From Flaccisagitta enflata (taxonomy: Eukaryota; Chaetognatha; Sagittoidea; Aphragmophora): a stretch of DNA of 64,000 nucleotides. Positions 24,475-38,639 of this stretch are shown piece after piece (position 1 is the first letter of the stretch; every line of letters starts with the position of its first letter). The notes under the pieces are model-generated. The model was not told the DNA's origin. It worked only from the letters and a program-made list of their open reading frames with translations, and ran no database searches. The stretch spans positions 108,438,001 through 108,502,000 of the forward strand of contig OZ231126.1 of NCBI GenBank assembly GCA_965153355.1. Reading direction: 5' to 3'. Position numbers and translations under genes: made by a program.

Positions 24475-25101
24475 TTTTTGGAGCGTCATTGTATAACTGG
24501 TATAATAACAGTAAATTGTTCCTAGCTAGCAAACCGCTGAAGCACTAATGCTCATCTTTTGAACAATGATAGCGACCTCCCCAAGGACCATTTTGATAAA
24601 AAAAAAAAGAGTCGACCCAACTATATAATCTATATAATAAGACCAAATGTTGAAAAATATAACTTTGGAACCAAAAATTCTAATTTCAACAAATATAATT
24701 TTCATTTTTTTATGAGTGTAAATAATTGCTCTTTTCGGTATGCATATGCGAGAGAACGATACGCTAATTCAACGGGGTGAGACGCGGATATCAACTTATG
24801 ACCCACTGATTCAAACTTGGTCCAGGCGCCTATGTTCGTATGACGCGCAGATTTAAACCCCTGACGCGCTAAGCTGGATTTATGATACGCAGAATGATGA
24901 AAACGGCATGATTTACCACGCGATGTGAGAGCGATTGATCCCCTTATGGGACCACTTTTCAGGAATGAAGTGACAACAACATGGTAGTATAATCTATGAT
25001 TAAACATAGAACGAATTAGTAGCAAATGAACAATGAACAGAAATATGGAAACAATCCATATGAACAAAACACTAGGGAGTGACGGATTCCCGAGATGACT
25101 G

Positions 25102-26010
25102 TCAGGTTGGAAGTTGAACTTTCACGATATTATTAATACTTCTGTCGATTAACTTATTGATTTTAGTACGCAACAAGAATCTCCTAGGATGTAACGGGTC
25201 TTGGCTCAATAGTTTAGTGACACGAGCCAGCTTCCAATACTCCCGCGCCTCCTGTTGATCGGCGACGATAACCAGGTCGCCCACCCAAATAGGTTCATCC
25301 AATCTATCCTTCTTCCTCTTTCCTTTTTCCTTTTTCCGTGAGATACTCTTGTTGAAAGATTTCCCAAAATTGGTTTAGGAGGCGTTGTGATGATTTCCAT
25401 CCAGATTGGAGATCACCATCGCCACCTGGAGGAAGTGGAGGAATGAGATGATTGGCATTAACAAATAGGTAAGGGTAAAGGAAATGTGCAGGTGATGATG
25501 CTGTTGTGTCATTAACATCGGCCGAAGCTGCAGTCAACGGTCTCTGGTTCATGATACTTGAAGCACCACACAGCAAACATTCGAAGTCATCCAAATCTAA
25601 GTTTTGTTGGCCGACCACAGCCCTAATTAACTTCTTACACATACCAACCAATCTCTCCCAAGCTCCCCCTGCTGACCCGCGGGGCCAAAAATCCATTCTA
25701 GCTGATGTTGTTCTAAGTCTTTGTTGATCTCTGCCTTATTCCATTTTGACATTGCCTCTCGGATTTCCCTGTCTGCCCCGACAAAGTTCGAGCCGTTATC
25801 TGAATAAATGCGTTTAAGGGCTGGAAATTGTGCATGTATTTTGACTAAAGCATTGATAACGGCTGAACTTGTCATATCTTGAAGTGGCATTAGGCAGACT
25901 GCTCTTGTAGACATGCAACAAGCTATGAGAACAAATTGCTTTTTCGTCCCTCTTAGTTTGTGCTTCAAATGGAAAGGGCCAATTGCATCTATACCTATGT
26001 TTTCTCAGAA
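25102..26010 (-). pseudogene. BEL/Pao integrase catalytic and C-terminal region, copy A
   Basis: Minus-strand frames give an integrase core: GIDAIGPF (first Asp), YSDNGSNF (second Asp), then a frameshift before the WPRGSAGGAWERL segment (catalytic Glu in WERL). A typical NQRPL segment follows. After another frameshift come FQQEYLT and WVGDLVIVADQ, as in the DUF5641 domain at the end of BEL/Pao pol. The core would insert element cDNA into the host genome. A stop lies just upstream of GIDAIGPF and the zinc-binding part is missing. The best candidate for that part is at 38640-39725, beyond the palindrome. A 121-codon hydrophobic frame directly downstream (24702-25067) is of unknown status. Confidence 0.85.
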
Positions 26011-26282
26011 GATCCTCAAAACGTTGTCTGAGGCTCTCGAGACCATGATTTTTGAATTCCTTGTCGAAAATTATGTAAGAAACGGGAAATGGTGACTTTT
26101 TGGCAAAACCAAGATTGAAAATCCAACTCGTTATCATCAGTACTACCCTCAACTATTTTGCCACCATTTTTCCATCGCTGATACAACTAGATGGAAACTG
26201 CTTCTCTTCTTGAAACTTAAGCTTAGACTTACCAAGATAAATTACAAGACCAACCAAAAATGAAACGACGACAACAAAGTCA

Positions 26283-26316
<34 letters not shown>

Positions 26317-26410
26317 AGAAGAAGAAGAAGAAGAAGAAGAAGAAGAAGAAGAAGAAGAAGAAGAAGAAGAAGAAGAAGAAGACAAAGAAGAAGTAGAAGA
26401 AGAAGAAGGA
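26283..26410. repeat. (GAA)n tract
   Basis: A GAAGAA run with few interruptions. The copy at 32233-32357 is one unit shorter. Confidence 0.95.
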
Positions 26411-27204
26411 GATAAAAATGACTAAGAGGGAGATTTAGATGACGATGACTAAGAGGGAGAAGGAGACGAAGATGACTAAGAATATGATGATTGTGAAAGA
26501 AAAAGTGAGAGATACGGACAGACAGACAAGCAGAGACACAGTCAGACTGATATATGTTAACGCCATAAAAAAAGCCAAGTGACAGAACCATAGGGATTGA
26601 GGAGGGGGAAGAGGGGGTGGGGGAGTGGTATTGGACTGAAATTGATAAACAAACCAACTGTCAGTCTTATGAGGGTTTGTTGGGACACCTGAAAATCCTC
26701 TAGTTGTGAAACAAGGCCGGATACAGGGCCAATAAGTAGTCACTGGCGGTTGGGCAGACAGCAACACATTCAGAAAGACAGACAGACAGAAAGACAGACA
26801 GAAAGACTTGCAAACTAACCAGTATATTCAACGGACTGCTATGATTACAGCATCATCTTCGTAAGACTACCGAGTACAGACGCTAACCGACGCTAATGAC
26901 CATGACAAGCTCTTACATATGCATAAATATACCAATAATGGCGGCTTTTGCCGTGAGGAAAAAAGCTGTATGCATTGGTCAATTTTCACCATGCTTTTGT
27001 CTTCAGTCACTGCCAATTTGTTAATTTGTTAGATTAAGTCAAGAGCAATTGTCTGTTTTGAATGCACTGAAAATCAGAGAAAAATAGGACTGAGCCAAAT
27101 GAGCTAGATGAGCTAAGATATTCAAAATCACTCACTCGAAAACACCCTTATATTTAAGCAGCTATGCTCACTGACATGCTCTCTTGTATTTGCGTGCTCA
27201 GACA

Positions 27205-30200
27205 GCTGGGTAAATGCAGAGTTAGTGATATTAACACATGGTGTTGTGAAATCAGCGACTTTGCCAATTCCACCAATGGCATTCAACCTAGAAAACATAG
27301 GAAAAAATTGTTTTTGCTCATTTTTCTCAAAATACGTCATCTTCAAATTTCTTCATTTTTTCCTCAAATGATACCCCAAGGGGAAGGACCTTTTGGGGAA
27401 AAAAAGTAGGGATACTCCTCTTCTCAAAACATGGAAAAACAGGGATGAAACTTTTTTGCGTTAAAGTTGCTAATTTCACAACCATTTGAAACCCTTTCTT
27501 TATAAGTTGGTAATGTTGCTGATTTCAACAACGCTGAAATGTGCTGAAGTTGCTAATTTTAACAACATTTCCCACTTTTGACTCTCAAATTTAGCAAAAT
27601 GACACGTTTATGGATGCTGTTGATTTTTAGTTGCTGACATACAACTTTATAAGAATATTTGTCTGTCGGTCCATCCGTCGGTCCGTCCAACTGTCCGTCT
27701 GTTGGTCTGTCAGTCCATAACACACAAGTTGAAAAGTGGAAAAACGATGGTTTTAGATGTTTTTTTTGGGCAGGTGTGTTGGTGGGGGCTTGGGGTGTGG
27801 ATGGGGGTTGGATGCCCCTGCCCACCCGTCCACAATGATGTTGTGACCCCGCATCACTTGTTTTTCAAGTGTTTAACTTCATTATAGGTTTCACAAACAT
27901 CAAAAGTGCTATATCCATTAAAGTCAAGGGTTTCCATTACAATTTGGGTAGTGATCCGGAAAGGGGAACCATTTTAGGCCGAATTTTGGACTAGAGTAAA
28001 CACCTAAACCACTATAGTCAGATTCGGACTTGAGTGGAATAAGATTTTACATCCCTCATTTTCAATTCTAACCAGAGTGGTTTTTGTTTTTACTTACTCA
28101 TGGGAATTCTAAAAGTTGGGTTTATTCTATCAGTGAAAAAAAACAATTTATCATTTTTTTCTTTAATTCTAAACTGATTTTCATTGTTGAGCTGCACCTT
28201 GTTTAAAACCATTTTTTACCCATTTTGAAAAAAGAAACATTGAAATTATGTTCAAAAATAAAACAATTTATTATAAAGAATAATCTAAGGATTGAAAAAG
28301 AATCTACATCTGACATTTCTTGTTTTAATATTTTAAGAATTTCAGAATAGCATTATTTTTGATGAATTCTTTTCTTAAGATTATCAAAAATTTACAATTA
28401 TAGATTGTATACACAGATGACAAAAAAAATCAGGTGTGATGCAAATTAGATCTAAATTAGGCCCAAGAAAACTTTGTTTTTGAAGTAAATCTAAAAATCA
28501 CTCTAGTTAGAAGGGGCAATTAGGTTAGAAAACCACTCAAGTCTGATTCTGCCTTGAGTGGTCTGGGACCTTACTGCCCTCATTTTCAAATGAGGATTTG
28601 GCCTTGAGTGCCCTCCTCATACAGAAACAGCTAAAATAGTATAATATGGCCTCCTGTATGTGGATTGGCTCGTGTTTACATGGGTGACACTAATCACAGC
28701 CATAAATGACACTTTGGACTCATTTTATGAAGCCTGGATTATTGTAAGTGAGTGGTATCTGCCACTCAGTTTCTGGCTCTCTTTTTTTTTCATCAAGAAA
28801 TTTGTGCTATACCTCAACTTGCAATGAGTCAATATCTGCACATACCAGCCAAAACCCTTCCAGATGATTGATAAACAGACGGAGCACTATTTTAAGGAGA
28901 GGAGGCAGCAGATGATTAACAAACCAACCAACCGAGAAACAGGTGGTTAGACTGACATATTGGGCCATAAATTGCATGCACACAATAAAATAAGAGAATT
29001 TGAAAAAAGAAATTCAACACCTTATCCCTACTTTCCCTGCTATCAATACCTCAGTTCTTACACAGCTGTTCATTCATTCATTCATTCATCTATTGATTCA
29101 TTCATTGAAATACTCATTTCATTCATTCTTTTATGACACAGTGTACAGGAAGAAGTTCAAGCGCTTTTACAATTATTTAGATATTTTTAATATTATCTTT
29201 TTATGAATCTATTTTAAAAAAAAAAAACATTTGTTAAGTTTTAAACAATACAGTTTTCCATAGATAATCTGGGTTTGAAAACATTATCAAGACACCCTAT
29301 ACATTATATAAAAAAAAATATATTATTTGATTGTAAATATATATCAAAAGCTTAAAGTGAAATAAAACCAAAGTTTCCTGTACCTGTACACCATGACTTT
29401 ATAGCCATTTGGGGTCCCTTGCACACAACTGGAAATGGTAAAAAACATTTTCTGGATATCAATATCTATCTTTTTTTATTTCCATATGTGATTCAAATTT
29501 AGATTAAAATCTAAAAAACATGCATAATTAAAGCAATATTTAACTCTTATGTGCATGGACTGATAGACCAATAGACATGGCAATATGATGGCCCAAACCA
29601 TGGTTAGGAATTTGGGCACATTTTTTAGAAATGGTTGTTTTTCCTTTCTCCATCTCTCACAGGTCTCTGTATCTACTCGTCTTCTATGGCCAAAGAAAGA
29701 TCAAAAAAACCAAGCAAGAACAAAAAAAACAGATTTTAACTCGGCTTGGTTTCTTTAATCTTTCAGAATATGCATAAAGATTCACAATTTTACAATTTGG
29801 CCATAGAGACAAGTAGATACAGGGACCTGACAGAGAGGGAGAAAGAAAAAACAACCATTTCTAAAAATGTGCCCGAATTCCTAACCATGGTTTGGGCCAT
29901 CATATTGCTATGTCCATTGGTCTGCCAGTCCATGCACATAAGAATTAGATATTGCTTCAATTATGCATGTTCTTTAAATTTTAATCTAAATTTGAATCAC
30001 ATACGGAAATAGAAAAAAAAAATAGATATTGATATCCAAAAAATGATTTTTACCATTTCCAGTTGTGTGCAAGGGACCCCAAATGGCTATAAAGTCATGG
30101 TGTACAGGTACAGGAAATTTTGGTTTCATTTCACTTTATGCTTTCGATATATATTTACAATCAAAAAATATAATTTTTTTATATAATGTTTAGGGTGTTT

Positions 30201-30417
30201 TGATAATGTTATTAAACCCAAATTATCTGTATTCTAGAGATTATCTATGCAAAACTGTATTTTTTAACACTTTACTAATGTTTTTTTTTTTAAAAATAGA
30301 TTCATAAAAAGATAATATAAAAAATATCTAAAAAATCGTAATGGCGCTTGAAATTACTTATTCCTGTACACTGCGTCAGAAAAGAATGAAAGAGTATTTC
30401 AATGAATGAATCAATAG
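27205..30417. repeat. Long inverted repeat, incomplete copy
   Basis: The left arm (27205-29710) folds on 29740-30417. For example, GGGGTCCCTTGCACACAACT near 29411 pairs with its complement near 30060. The right arm is cut at the duplication junction. Confidence 0.9.
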
Positions 30418-32232
30418 AAAATTTTTTGGAGCGTCATTGTATAACTGGTATAATAACAGTAAATCGTTCCTAGCTAGCAAACCGCTGAAGCACTAATGCT
30501 CATCTTTTGAACAATGATAGCGACCTCCCCAAGGACCATTTTGATAAAAAAAAAAAAAGAGTCGACCCAACTATATAATCTATATAATAAGACCAAATGT
30601 TGAAAAATATAACTTTGGAACCAAAAATTCTAATTTCAACAAATATAATTTTCATTTTTTTATGAGTGTAAATAATTGCTCTTTTCGGTATGCATATGCG
30701 AGAGAACGATACGCTAATTCAACGGGGTGAGACGCGGATATCAACTTATGACCCACTGATTCAAACTTGGTCCAGGCGCCTATGTTCGTATGACGCGCAG
30801 ATTTAAACCCCTGACGCGCTAAGCTGGATTTATGATACGCAGAATGATGAAAACGGTATGATTTACCACGCGATGTGAGAGCGATTGATCCCCTTATGGG
30901 ACCACTTTTCAGGAATGAAGTGACAACAACATGGTAGTATAATTTATGATTAAACATAGAACGAATTAGTAGCAAATGAACAATGAACAGAAATATGGAA
31001 ACAATCCATATGAACAAAACACTAGGGAGTGACGGATTCCCGAGATGACTGTCAGGTTGGAAGTTGAACTTTCACGATATTATTAATACTTCTGTCGATT
31101 AACTTATTGATTTTAGTACGCAACAAGAATCTCCTAGGATGTAACGGGTCTTGGTTCAATAGTTTAGTGACACGAGCCAGCTTCCAATACTCCCGCGCCT
31201 CCTGTTGATCGGCGACGATAACCAGGTCGCCCACCCAAATAGGTTCATCCAATCTATCCTTCTTCCTCTTTCCTTTTTCCTTTTTCCGTGAGATACTCTT
31301 GTTGAAAGATTTCCCAAAATTGGTTTAGGAGGCGTTGTGATGATTTCCATCCAGATTGGAGATCACCATCGCCACCTGGAGGAAGTGGAGGAATGAGATG
31401 ATTGGCATTAACAAATAGGTAAGGGTAAAGGAAATGTGCAGGTGATGATGCTGTTGTGTCATTAACATCGGCCGAAGCTGCAGTCAACGGTCTCTGGTTC
31501 ATGATACTTGAAGCACCACACAGCAAACATTCGAAGTCATCCAAATCTAAGTTTTGTTGGCCGACCACAGCCCTAATTAACTTCTTACACATACCAACCA
31601 ATCTCTCCCAAGCTCCCCCTGCTGACCCGCGGGGCCAAAAATCCATTCTAGCTGATGTTGTTCTAAGTCTTTGTTGATCTCTGCCTTATTCCATTTTGAC
31701 ATTGCCTCTCGGATTTCCCTGTCTGCCCCGACAAAGTTCGAGCCGTTATCTGAATAAATGCGTTTAAGGGCTGGAAATTGTGCATGTATTTTGACTAAAG
31801 CATTGATAACGGCTGAACTTGTCATATCTTGAAGTGGCATTAGGCAGACTGCTCTTGTAGACATGCAACAAGCTATGAGAACAAATTGCTTTTTCGTCCC
31901 TCTTAGTTTGTGCTTCAAATGGAAAGGGCCAATTGCATCTATACCTATGTTTTCTCAGAAGATCCTCAAAACGTTGTCTGAGGCTCTCGAGACCATGATT
32001 TTTGAATTCCTTGTCGAAAATTATGTAAGAAACGGGAAATGGTGACTTTTTGGCAAAACCAAGATTGAAAATCCAACTCGTTATCATCAGTACTACCCTC
32101 AACTATTTTGCCACCATTTTTCCATCGCTGATACAACTAGATGGAAACTGCTTCTCTTCTTGAAACTTAAGCTTAGACTTACCAAGATAAATTACAAGAC
32201 CAACCAAAAATGAAACGACGACAACAAAGTCA

Positions 32233-32266
<34 letters not shown>

Positions 32267-35200
32267 AGAAGAAGAAGAAGAAGAAGAAGAAGAAGAAGAA
32301 GAAGAAGAAGAAGAAGAAGAAGAAGAAGACAAAGAAGAAGTAGAAGAAGAAGAAGGAGATAAAAATGACTAAGAGGGAGATTTAGATGACGATGACTAAG
32401 AGGGAGAAGGAGACGAAGATGACTAAGAATATGATGATTGTGAAAGAAAAAGTGAGAGATACGGACAGACAGACAAGCAGAGACACAGTCAGACTGATAT
32501 ATGTTAACGCCATAAAAAAAGCCAAGTGACAGAACCATAGGGATTGAGGAGGGGGAAGAGGGGGTGGGGGAGTGGTATTGGACTGAAATTGATAAACAAA
32601 CCAACTGTCAGTCTTATGAGGGTTTGTTGGGACACCTGAAAATCCTCTAGTTGTGAAACAAGGCCGGATACAGGGCCAATAAGTAGTCACTGGCGGTTGG
32701 GCAGACAGCAACACATTCAGAAAGACAGACAGACAGAAAGACAGACAGAAAGACTTGCAAACTAACCAGTATATTCAACGGACTGCTATGATTACAGCAT
32801 CATCTTCGTAAGACTACCGAGTACAGACGCTAACCGACGCTAATGACCATGACAAGCTCTTACATATGCATAAATATACCAATAATGGCGGCTTTTGCCG
32901 TGAGGAAAAAAGCTGTATGCATTGGTCAATTTTCACCATGCTTTTGTCTTCAGTCACTGCCAATTTGTTAATTTGTTAGATTAAGTCAAGAGCAATTGTC
33001 TGTTTTGAATGCACTGAAAATCAGAGAAAAATAGGACTGAGCCAAATGAGCTAGATGAGCTAAGATATTCAAAATCACTCACTCGAAAACACCCTTATAT
33101 TTAAGCAGCTATGCTCACTGACATGCTCTCTTGTATTTGCGTGCTCAGACAGCTGGGTAAATGCAGAGTTAGTGATATTAACACATGGTGTTGTGAAATC
33201 AGCGACTTTGCCAATTCCACCAATGGCATTCAACCTAGAAAACATAGGAAAAAATTGTTTTTGCTCATTTTTCTCAAAATACGTCATCTTCAAATTTCTT
33301 CATTTTTTCCTCAAATGATACCCCAAGGGGAAGGACCTTTTGGGGAAAAAAAGTAGGGATACTCCTCTTCTCAAAACATGGAAAAACAGGGATGAAACTT
33401 TTTTGCGTTAAAGTTGCTAATTTCACAACCATTTGAAACCCTTTCTTTATAAGTTGGTAATGTTGCTGATTTCAACAACGCTGAAATGTGCTGAAGTTGC
33501 TAATTTTAACAACATTTCCCACTTTTGACTCTCAAATTTAGCAAAATGACACGTTTATGGATGCTGTTGATTTTTAGTTGCTGACATACAACTTTATAAG
33601 AATATTTGTCTGTCGGTCCATCCGTCGGTCCGTCCAACTGTCCGTCTGTTGGTCTGTCAGTCCATAACACACAAGTTGAAAAGTGGAAAAACGATGGTTT
33701 TAGATGTTTTTTTTGGGCAGGTGTGTTGGTGGGGGCTTGGGGTGTGGATGGGGGTTGGATGCCCCTGCCCACCCGTCCACAATGATGTTGTGACCCCGCA
33801 TCACTTGTTTTTCAAGTGTTTAACTTCATTATAGGTTTCACAAACATCAAAAGTGCTATATCCATTAAAGTCAAGGGTTTCCATTACAATTTGGGTAGTG
33901 ATCCGGAAAGGGGAACCATTTTAGGCCGAATTTTGGACTAGAGTTAACACCTAAACCACTATAGTCAGATTCGGACTTGAGTGGAATAAGATTTTACATC
34001 CCTCATTTTCAATTCTAACCAGAGTGGTTTTTGTTTTTACTTACTCATGGGAATTCTAAAAGTTGGGTTTATTCTATCAGTGAAAAAAAACAATTTATCA
34101 TTTTTTTCTTTAATTCTAAACTGATTTTCATTGTTGAGCTGCACCTTGTTTAAAACCATTTTTTACCCATTTTGAAAAAAGAAACATTGAAATTATGTAC
34201 AAAAATAAAACAATTTATTATAAAGAATAATCTAAGGATTGAAAAAGAATCTACATCTGACATTTCTTGTTTTAATATTTTAAGAATTTCAGAATAGCAT
34301 TATTTTTGATGAATTCTTTTCTTAAGATTATCAAAAATTTACAATTATAGATTGTATACACAGATGACAAAAAAAATCAGGTGTGATGCAATTAGATCTA
34401 AATTAGGCCCAAGAAAACTTTGTTTTTGAAGTAAATCTAAAAATCACTCTAGTTAGAAGGGGCAATTAGGTTAGAAAACCACTCAAGTCTGATTCTGCCT
34501 TGAGTGGTCTGGGACCTTACTGCCCTCATTTTCAAATGAGGATTTGGCCTTGAGTGCCCTCCTCATACAGAAACAGCTAAAATAGTAGAATATGGCCTCC
34601 TGTATGTGGATTGGCTCGTGTTTACATGGGTGACACTAATCACAGCCATAAATGACACTTTGGACTCATTTCATGAAGCCTGGATTATTGTAAGTGAGTG
34701 GTATCTGCCACTCAGTTTCTGGCTCTTTTTTTTTCATCAAGAAATTTGTGCTATACCTCAACTTGCAATGAGTCAATATCTGCACATACCAGCCAAAACC
34801 CTTCCAGATGATTGATAAACAGACGGAGCACTATTTTAAGGAGAGGAGGCAGCAGATGATTAACAAACCAACCAACCGAGAAACAGGTGGTTAGACTGAC
34901 ATATTGGGCCATAAATTGCATGCACACAATAAAATAAGAGAATTTGAAAAAAGAAATTCAACACCTTATCCCTACTTTCCCTGCTATCAATACCTCAGTT
35001 CTTACACAGCTGTTCATTCATTCATTCATTCATCTATTGATTCATTCATTGAAATACTCATTTCATTCATTCTTTTATGACACAGTGTACAGGAAGAAGT
35101 TCAAGCGCCATTACAATTATTTAGATATTTTTAATATTATCTTTTTATGAATCTATTTTTAAAAAAAAAAAACATTTGTTAAGTTTTAAACAATACAGTT

Positions 35201-36363
35201 TTCCATAGATAATCTGGGTTTGAAAACATTATCAAGACACCCTATACATTATATAAAAAAAAATATATTATTTGATTGTAAATATATATCAAAAGCTTAA
35301 AGTGAAATAAAACCAAAGTTTCCTGTACCTGTACACCATGACTTTATAGCCATTTGGGGTCCCTTGCACACAACTGGAAATGGTAAAAAACATTTTCTGG
35401 ATATCAATATCTATCTTTTTTTATTTCCATATGTGATTCAAATTTAGATTAAAATCTAAAAAACATGCATAATTAAAGCAATATTTAACTCTTATGTGCA
35501 TGGACTGATAGACCAATAGACATGGCAATATGATGGCCCAAACCATGGTTAGGAATTTGGGCACATTTTTTAGAAATGGTTGTTTTTCCTTTCTCCATCT
35601 CTCACAGGTCTCTGTATCTACTCGTCTTCTATGGCCAAAGAAAGATCAAAAAAACCAAGCAAGAACAAAAAAAACCAGATTTTAACTCTGCTTGGTTTCT
35701 TTAATCTTTCAGAATATGCATAAAGATTCACAATTTTACAATTTGGCCATAGAGACAAGTAGATACAGGGACCTGACAGAGAGGGAGAAAGAAAAAACAA
35801 CCATTTCTAAAAATGTGCCCGAATTCCTAACCATGGTTTGGGCCATCATATTGCTATGTCCATTGGTCTGCCAGTCCATGCACATAAGAATTAGATATTG
35901 CTTCAATTGTGCATGTTCTTTAAATTTTAATCTAAATTTGAATCACATACGGAAATAGAAAAAAAAAATAGATATTGATATCCAAAAAATGATTTTTACC
36001 ATTTCCAGTTGTGTGCAAGGGACCCCAAATGGCTATAAAGTCATGGTGTACAGGTACAGGAAATTTTGGTTTCATTTCACTTTATGCTTTCGATATATAT
36101 TTACAATCAAAAAATATAATTTTTTTATATAATGTTTAGGGTGTTTTGATAATGTTATTAAACCCAAATTATCTGTATTCTAGAGATTATCTATGCAAAA
36201 CTGTATTTTTTAACACTTTACTAATGTTTTTTTTTTTAAAAATAGATTCATAAAAAGATAATATAAAAAATATCTAAATAATCGTAATGGCGCTTGAAAT
36301 TACTTATTCCTGTACACTGCGTCAGAAAAGAATGAAAGAGTATTTCAATGAATGAATCAATAG
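30418..36363 (+). repeat. Direct tandem duplication, copy B
   Basis: Same content as copy A. At its end the sequence continues as GATGAATGAATG rather than jumping to AAAATTTTTTGG, so copy B retains the full right arm of the palindrome. The junction TCAATAG/AAAATTTT shows almost no shared sequence. Confidence 0.95.
31052..31960 (-). pseudogene. BEL/Pao integrase region, copy B
   Basis: Almost identical to 25102-26010, with the same frameshifts and stops. The damage therefore predates the duplication. One visible change is Ser to Asn in the LLSQDPL / LLNQDPL segment of the C-terminal domain. Confidence 0.85.
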
Positions 36364-37940
36364 ATGAATGAATGAATGAATGAATGAACAGCTGTGTAAG
36401 AACTGAGTTATTGATATCAGGGAAATAGGGATAAGGTGTTGAATTTCTTTTTTCAAATTCTCTTATTCCATTGTGTGCATGTAATTTATGGCCCAATATG
36501 TCAGTCTAATCACCTGTTTCTTGGTTGGTTGGTTTGTTAATTATTTGCTGCCTCCTCTCCTTAAAATAGTGTTCTGTCTGTATATCAATCATCTGGAAGA
36601 TTTTTTGCTGGTATGTGCAGATATTGACTCATTGCAAGTTGAGGTATAGCACATATTTCTTGAAGAAGAAAAAAGAGCCAGAAACTGAGTGGCATATACC
36701 CCTCACTTACAATAATCCAGGCTTCATGAAATGAGTCCAAAGTGTCATTTATGGCTATAATTAGTGTCACCCATGTAAACACGAGCCAATCCACATACAG
36801 GAGGCTATTTTCTACTATTTCAGCTGTTTCTGTATGAGGAGGGCACTCAAGGCCAAATCCTCATTTGAAAATGAGGGCAGTAAGGTCTTAGACCACTCAA
36901 GGCAGAATCGGACTTGAGTGGTTTTCTAACCTAACTGCCCCTTCTAACTAGAGTGATTTTTAGATTAACTTCAAAAACAAAGTTTTCTTGGGCCTAATTT
37001 AGGTCTAATTTGCATCACACCAGATTTTTTTTTGTCATCTCTGTATACAATCTATGATTGTAAATTTTTGATAATCTTAAGAAAAGAATTCATCAAAAAT
37101 AATGCTATTCAGCTAGGGCGGCTACCTGGATGGTCAAATGTGGTCTAATTTCAGAAAGCCTTAGCCAACTAACCATACACTCTATGTCTTATTTAAAAAG
37201 GAATTGAGACAAGCGGAGATCGGTATCTGGAAAGAAAACCCGCACGGCAACACTATAGAGTTTCAATGGGCGTAAAATTGCTTTCATATACTTTACCATT
37301 GTGTTGCCGTGCGGGTTTCTTGATCAAATACCGACCTTTGCTTGTCTGATTTACTGTCCAAATGCCGCTTAGCATGTATGGTTTGATGGCGGAGGAATTT
37401 TAGAATTTGAGCCAAATTCACCCCTCAGGTAACCAGCCTAACGGACGGTTGGACGGACCCACGGATGGACTGACAGACAAATATTCTTATAAAGTTGCGT
37501 GTCAGCAACTTAAAATCAACAGCATCCATAAACATGTCATTCTGCTAAATTTGAGAGTCAAAAGTGGGAAATGTTGTTAAAATTAGCAACTTCAGCACAT
37601 TTCAGCGTTGTTGAAATCAGCAACATTACCAACTTATAAAGAAAGGGTTTCAAATGGTTGTGAAATTAGCAACTTTAACACAAAAAAGTTTCATCCCTGT
37701 TTTTCCATGTTTTGAGAAGAGGAGTATCCCAACTTTTTTTCCCAGAAAGGTCCTCCCCCTTGGGGCATCATTTGAGGAAAAAATGAAGAAATTTGAAGAT
37801 GACATATTTTGAGAAAAATGAGCAAAAACAATTTTTTCCTATGTTTTCTATGTTAAATGCCATTGGTGGAATTGGCAAAGTCGCTGATTTCACAACACCA
37901 TGTGTTAATATCACTAACTCTGCATTTACCCAGCTGTCAG
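33152..37940. repeat. Giant palindrome / foldback structure
   Basis: The left arm 33152-35661 pairs with the right arm 35690-37940. Outer ends: CAGCTGGGTAAATGCAGAG against CTCTGCATTTACCCAGCTG. Centre: CTATGGCCAAAGAAAGATC against CTTTCTTTAATCTTT-type sequence, then TGGCCATAG. A left-arm stretch of about 670 bp (33625-34298) has no partner. In its place the right arm carries the ~335-bp MITE at 37107-37441. Arms show many point differences, so the palindrome is older than the tandem duplication. No transposase was found. A foldback transposon or an inverted duplication is possible. Confidence 0.88.
37107..37441. mobile_element. MITE-like palindromic insert in the right arm
   Basis: The ends are GCTAGGGCGGCTACCT and the complement of GTTAGGCTGGTTACCT, an imperfect inverted repeat. 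The interior is itself palindromic: AACCCGCACGGCAACAC near 37238 against GTGTTGCCGTGCGGGTT near 37301. No coding capacity. Confidence 0.65.
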
Positions 37941-38639
37941 ATAAGCATCAAAACATCTATTCATTTATCCAATTTAAAATCAGAAGAAAAGGACTGAGCT
38001 AAATGAGCTAAATGAGCTAGAATACAAAGAAACGCCCTCACAGATGAGCAGTTATGCTCATAAACATGTTTTCTTGTGTTTGCATGCTCACACAAACATC
38101 AATACACTTCTTTATTGATCCTTCAAAAAATCATAAAAAATCGAAAAAAATTAAAATTGAATTTTTTGTAAAAAAATCTTCATCATACTCAGTGGGTTTG
38201 CGACGCTATGCGACGTCTAGCAGTGGGCTGAGCTTTTGGTATCATGTCAAGATATATCATGGGAACATGCACAGCAATTTTAAGCAATTTTCTAATAGTC
38301 GAAGGTGGCCAAATAGATCTTTTAATATTCTATTTATTTCTTATAATGTTTTTTTCACATCAGATTTTATCAACATTTTGCCCAATGAATCATCAGATAT
38401 TCTTATTCCTGTGTCTGATTACCAATTTTCATGAATTTCAAAACCAAAGACAAAGCTCTTGTATAAGTATGGTGATTTTCACCAGGAAAAAAGTCCATTT
38501 TGATTAAAAAGCTCCATTAACTTTGATTTATTTTTATAATGATTTTTTATGACTAAAGCATATCGTCCCATTTCAAATAACGCTTTTTCTTGTGAGTCTG
38601 AGGATGTTTTCAAAAAAGAATTTTGATAATGTTAACTCA
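37941..38639. other. Spacer between palindrome and BEL fragment
   Basis: AT-rich; no gene recognised. Confidence 0.4.

Larger units (their letters stand above)
24475..30417 (+). repeat. Direct tandem duplication, copy A (~5.94 kb)
   Basis: From AAAATTTTTTGGAGCGTCATTG at 24475 to TCAATAG at 30417 the sequence repeats immediately at 30418-36363. The offset is 5944-5950 bp throughout. Differences are rare single substitutions and small length changes in A or GAA runs. It contains a minus-strand BEL/Pao integrase, a GAA tract and the left arm plus part of the right arm of a long palindrome. Confidence 0.95.

Noticed and set aside
24702-25067. 121-codon hydrophobic frame downstream of BEL integrase as an env gene
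   Set aside because: Only one hydrophobic stretch, no splice or family support, and it exists twice only because of the tandem duplication. It may simply be LTR sequence.
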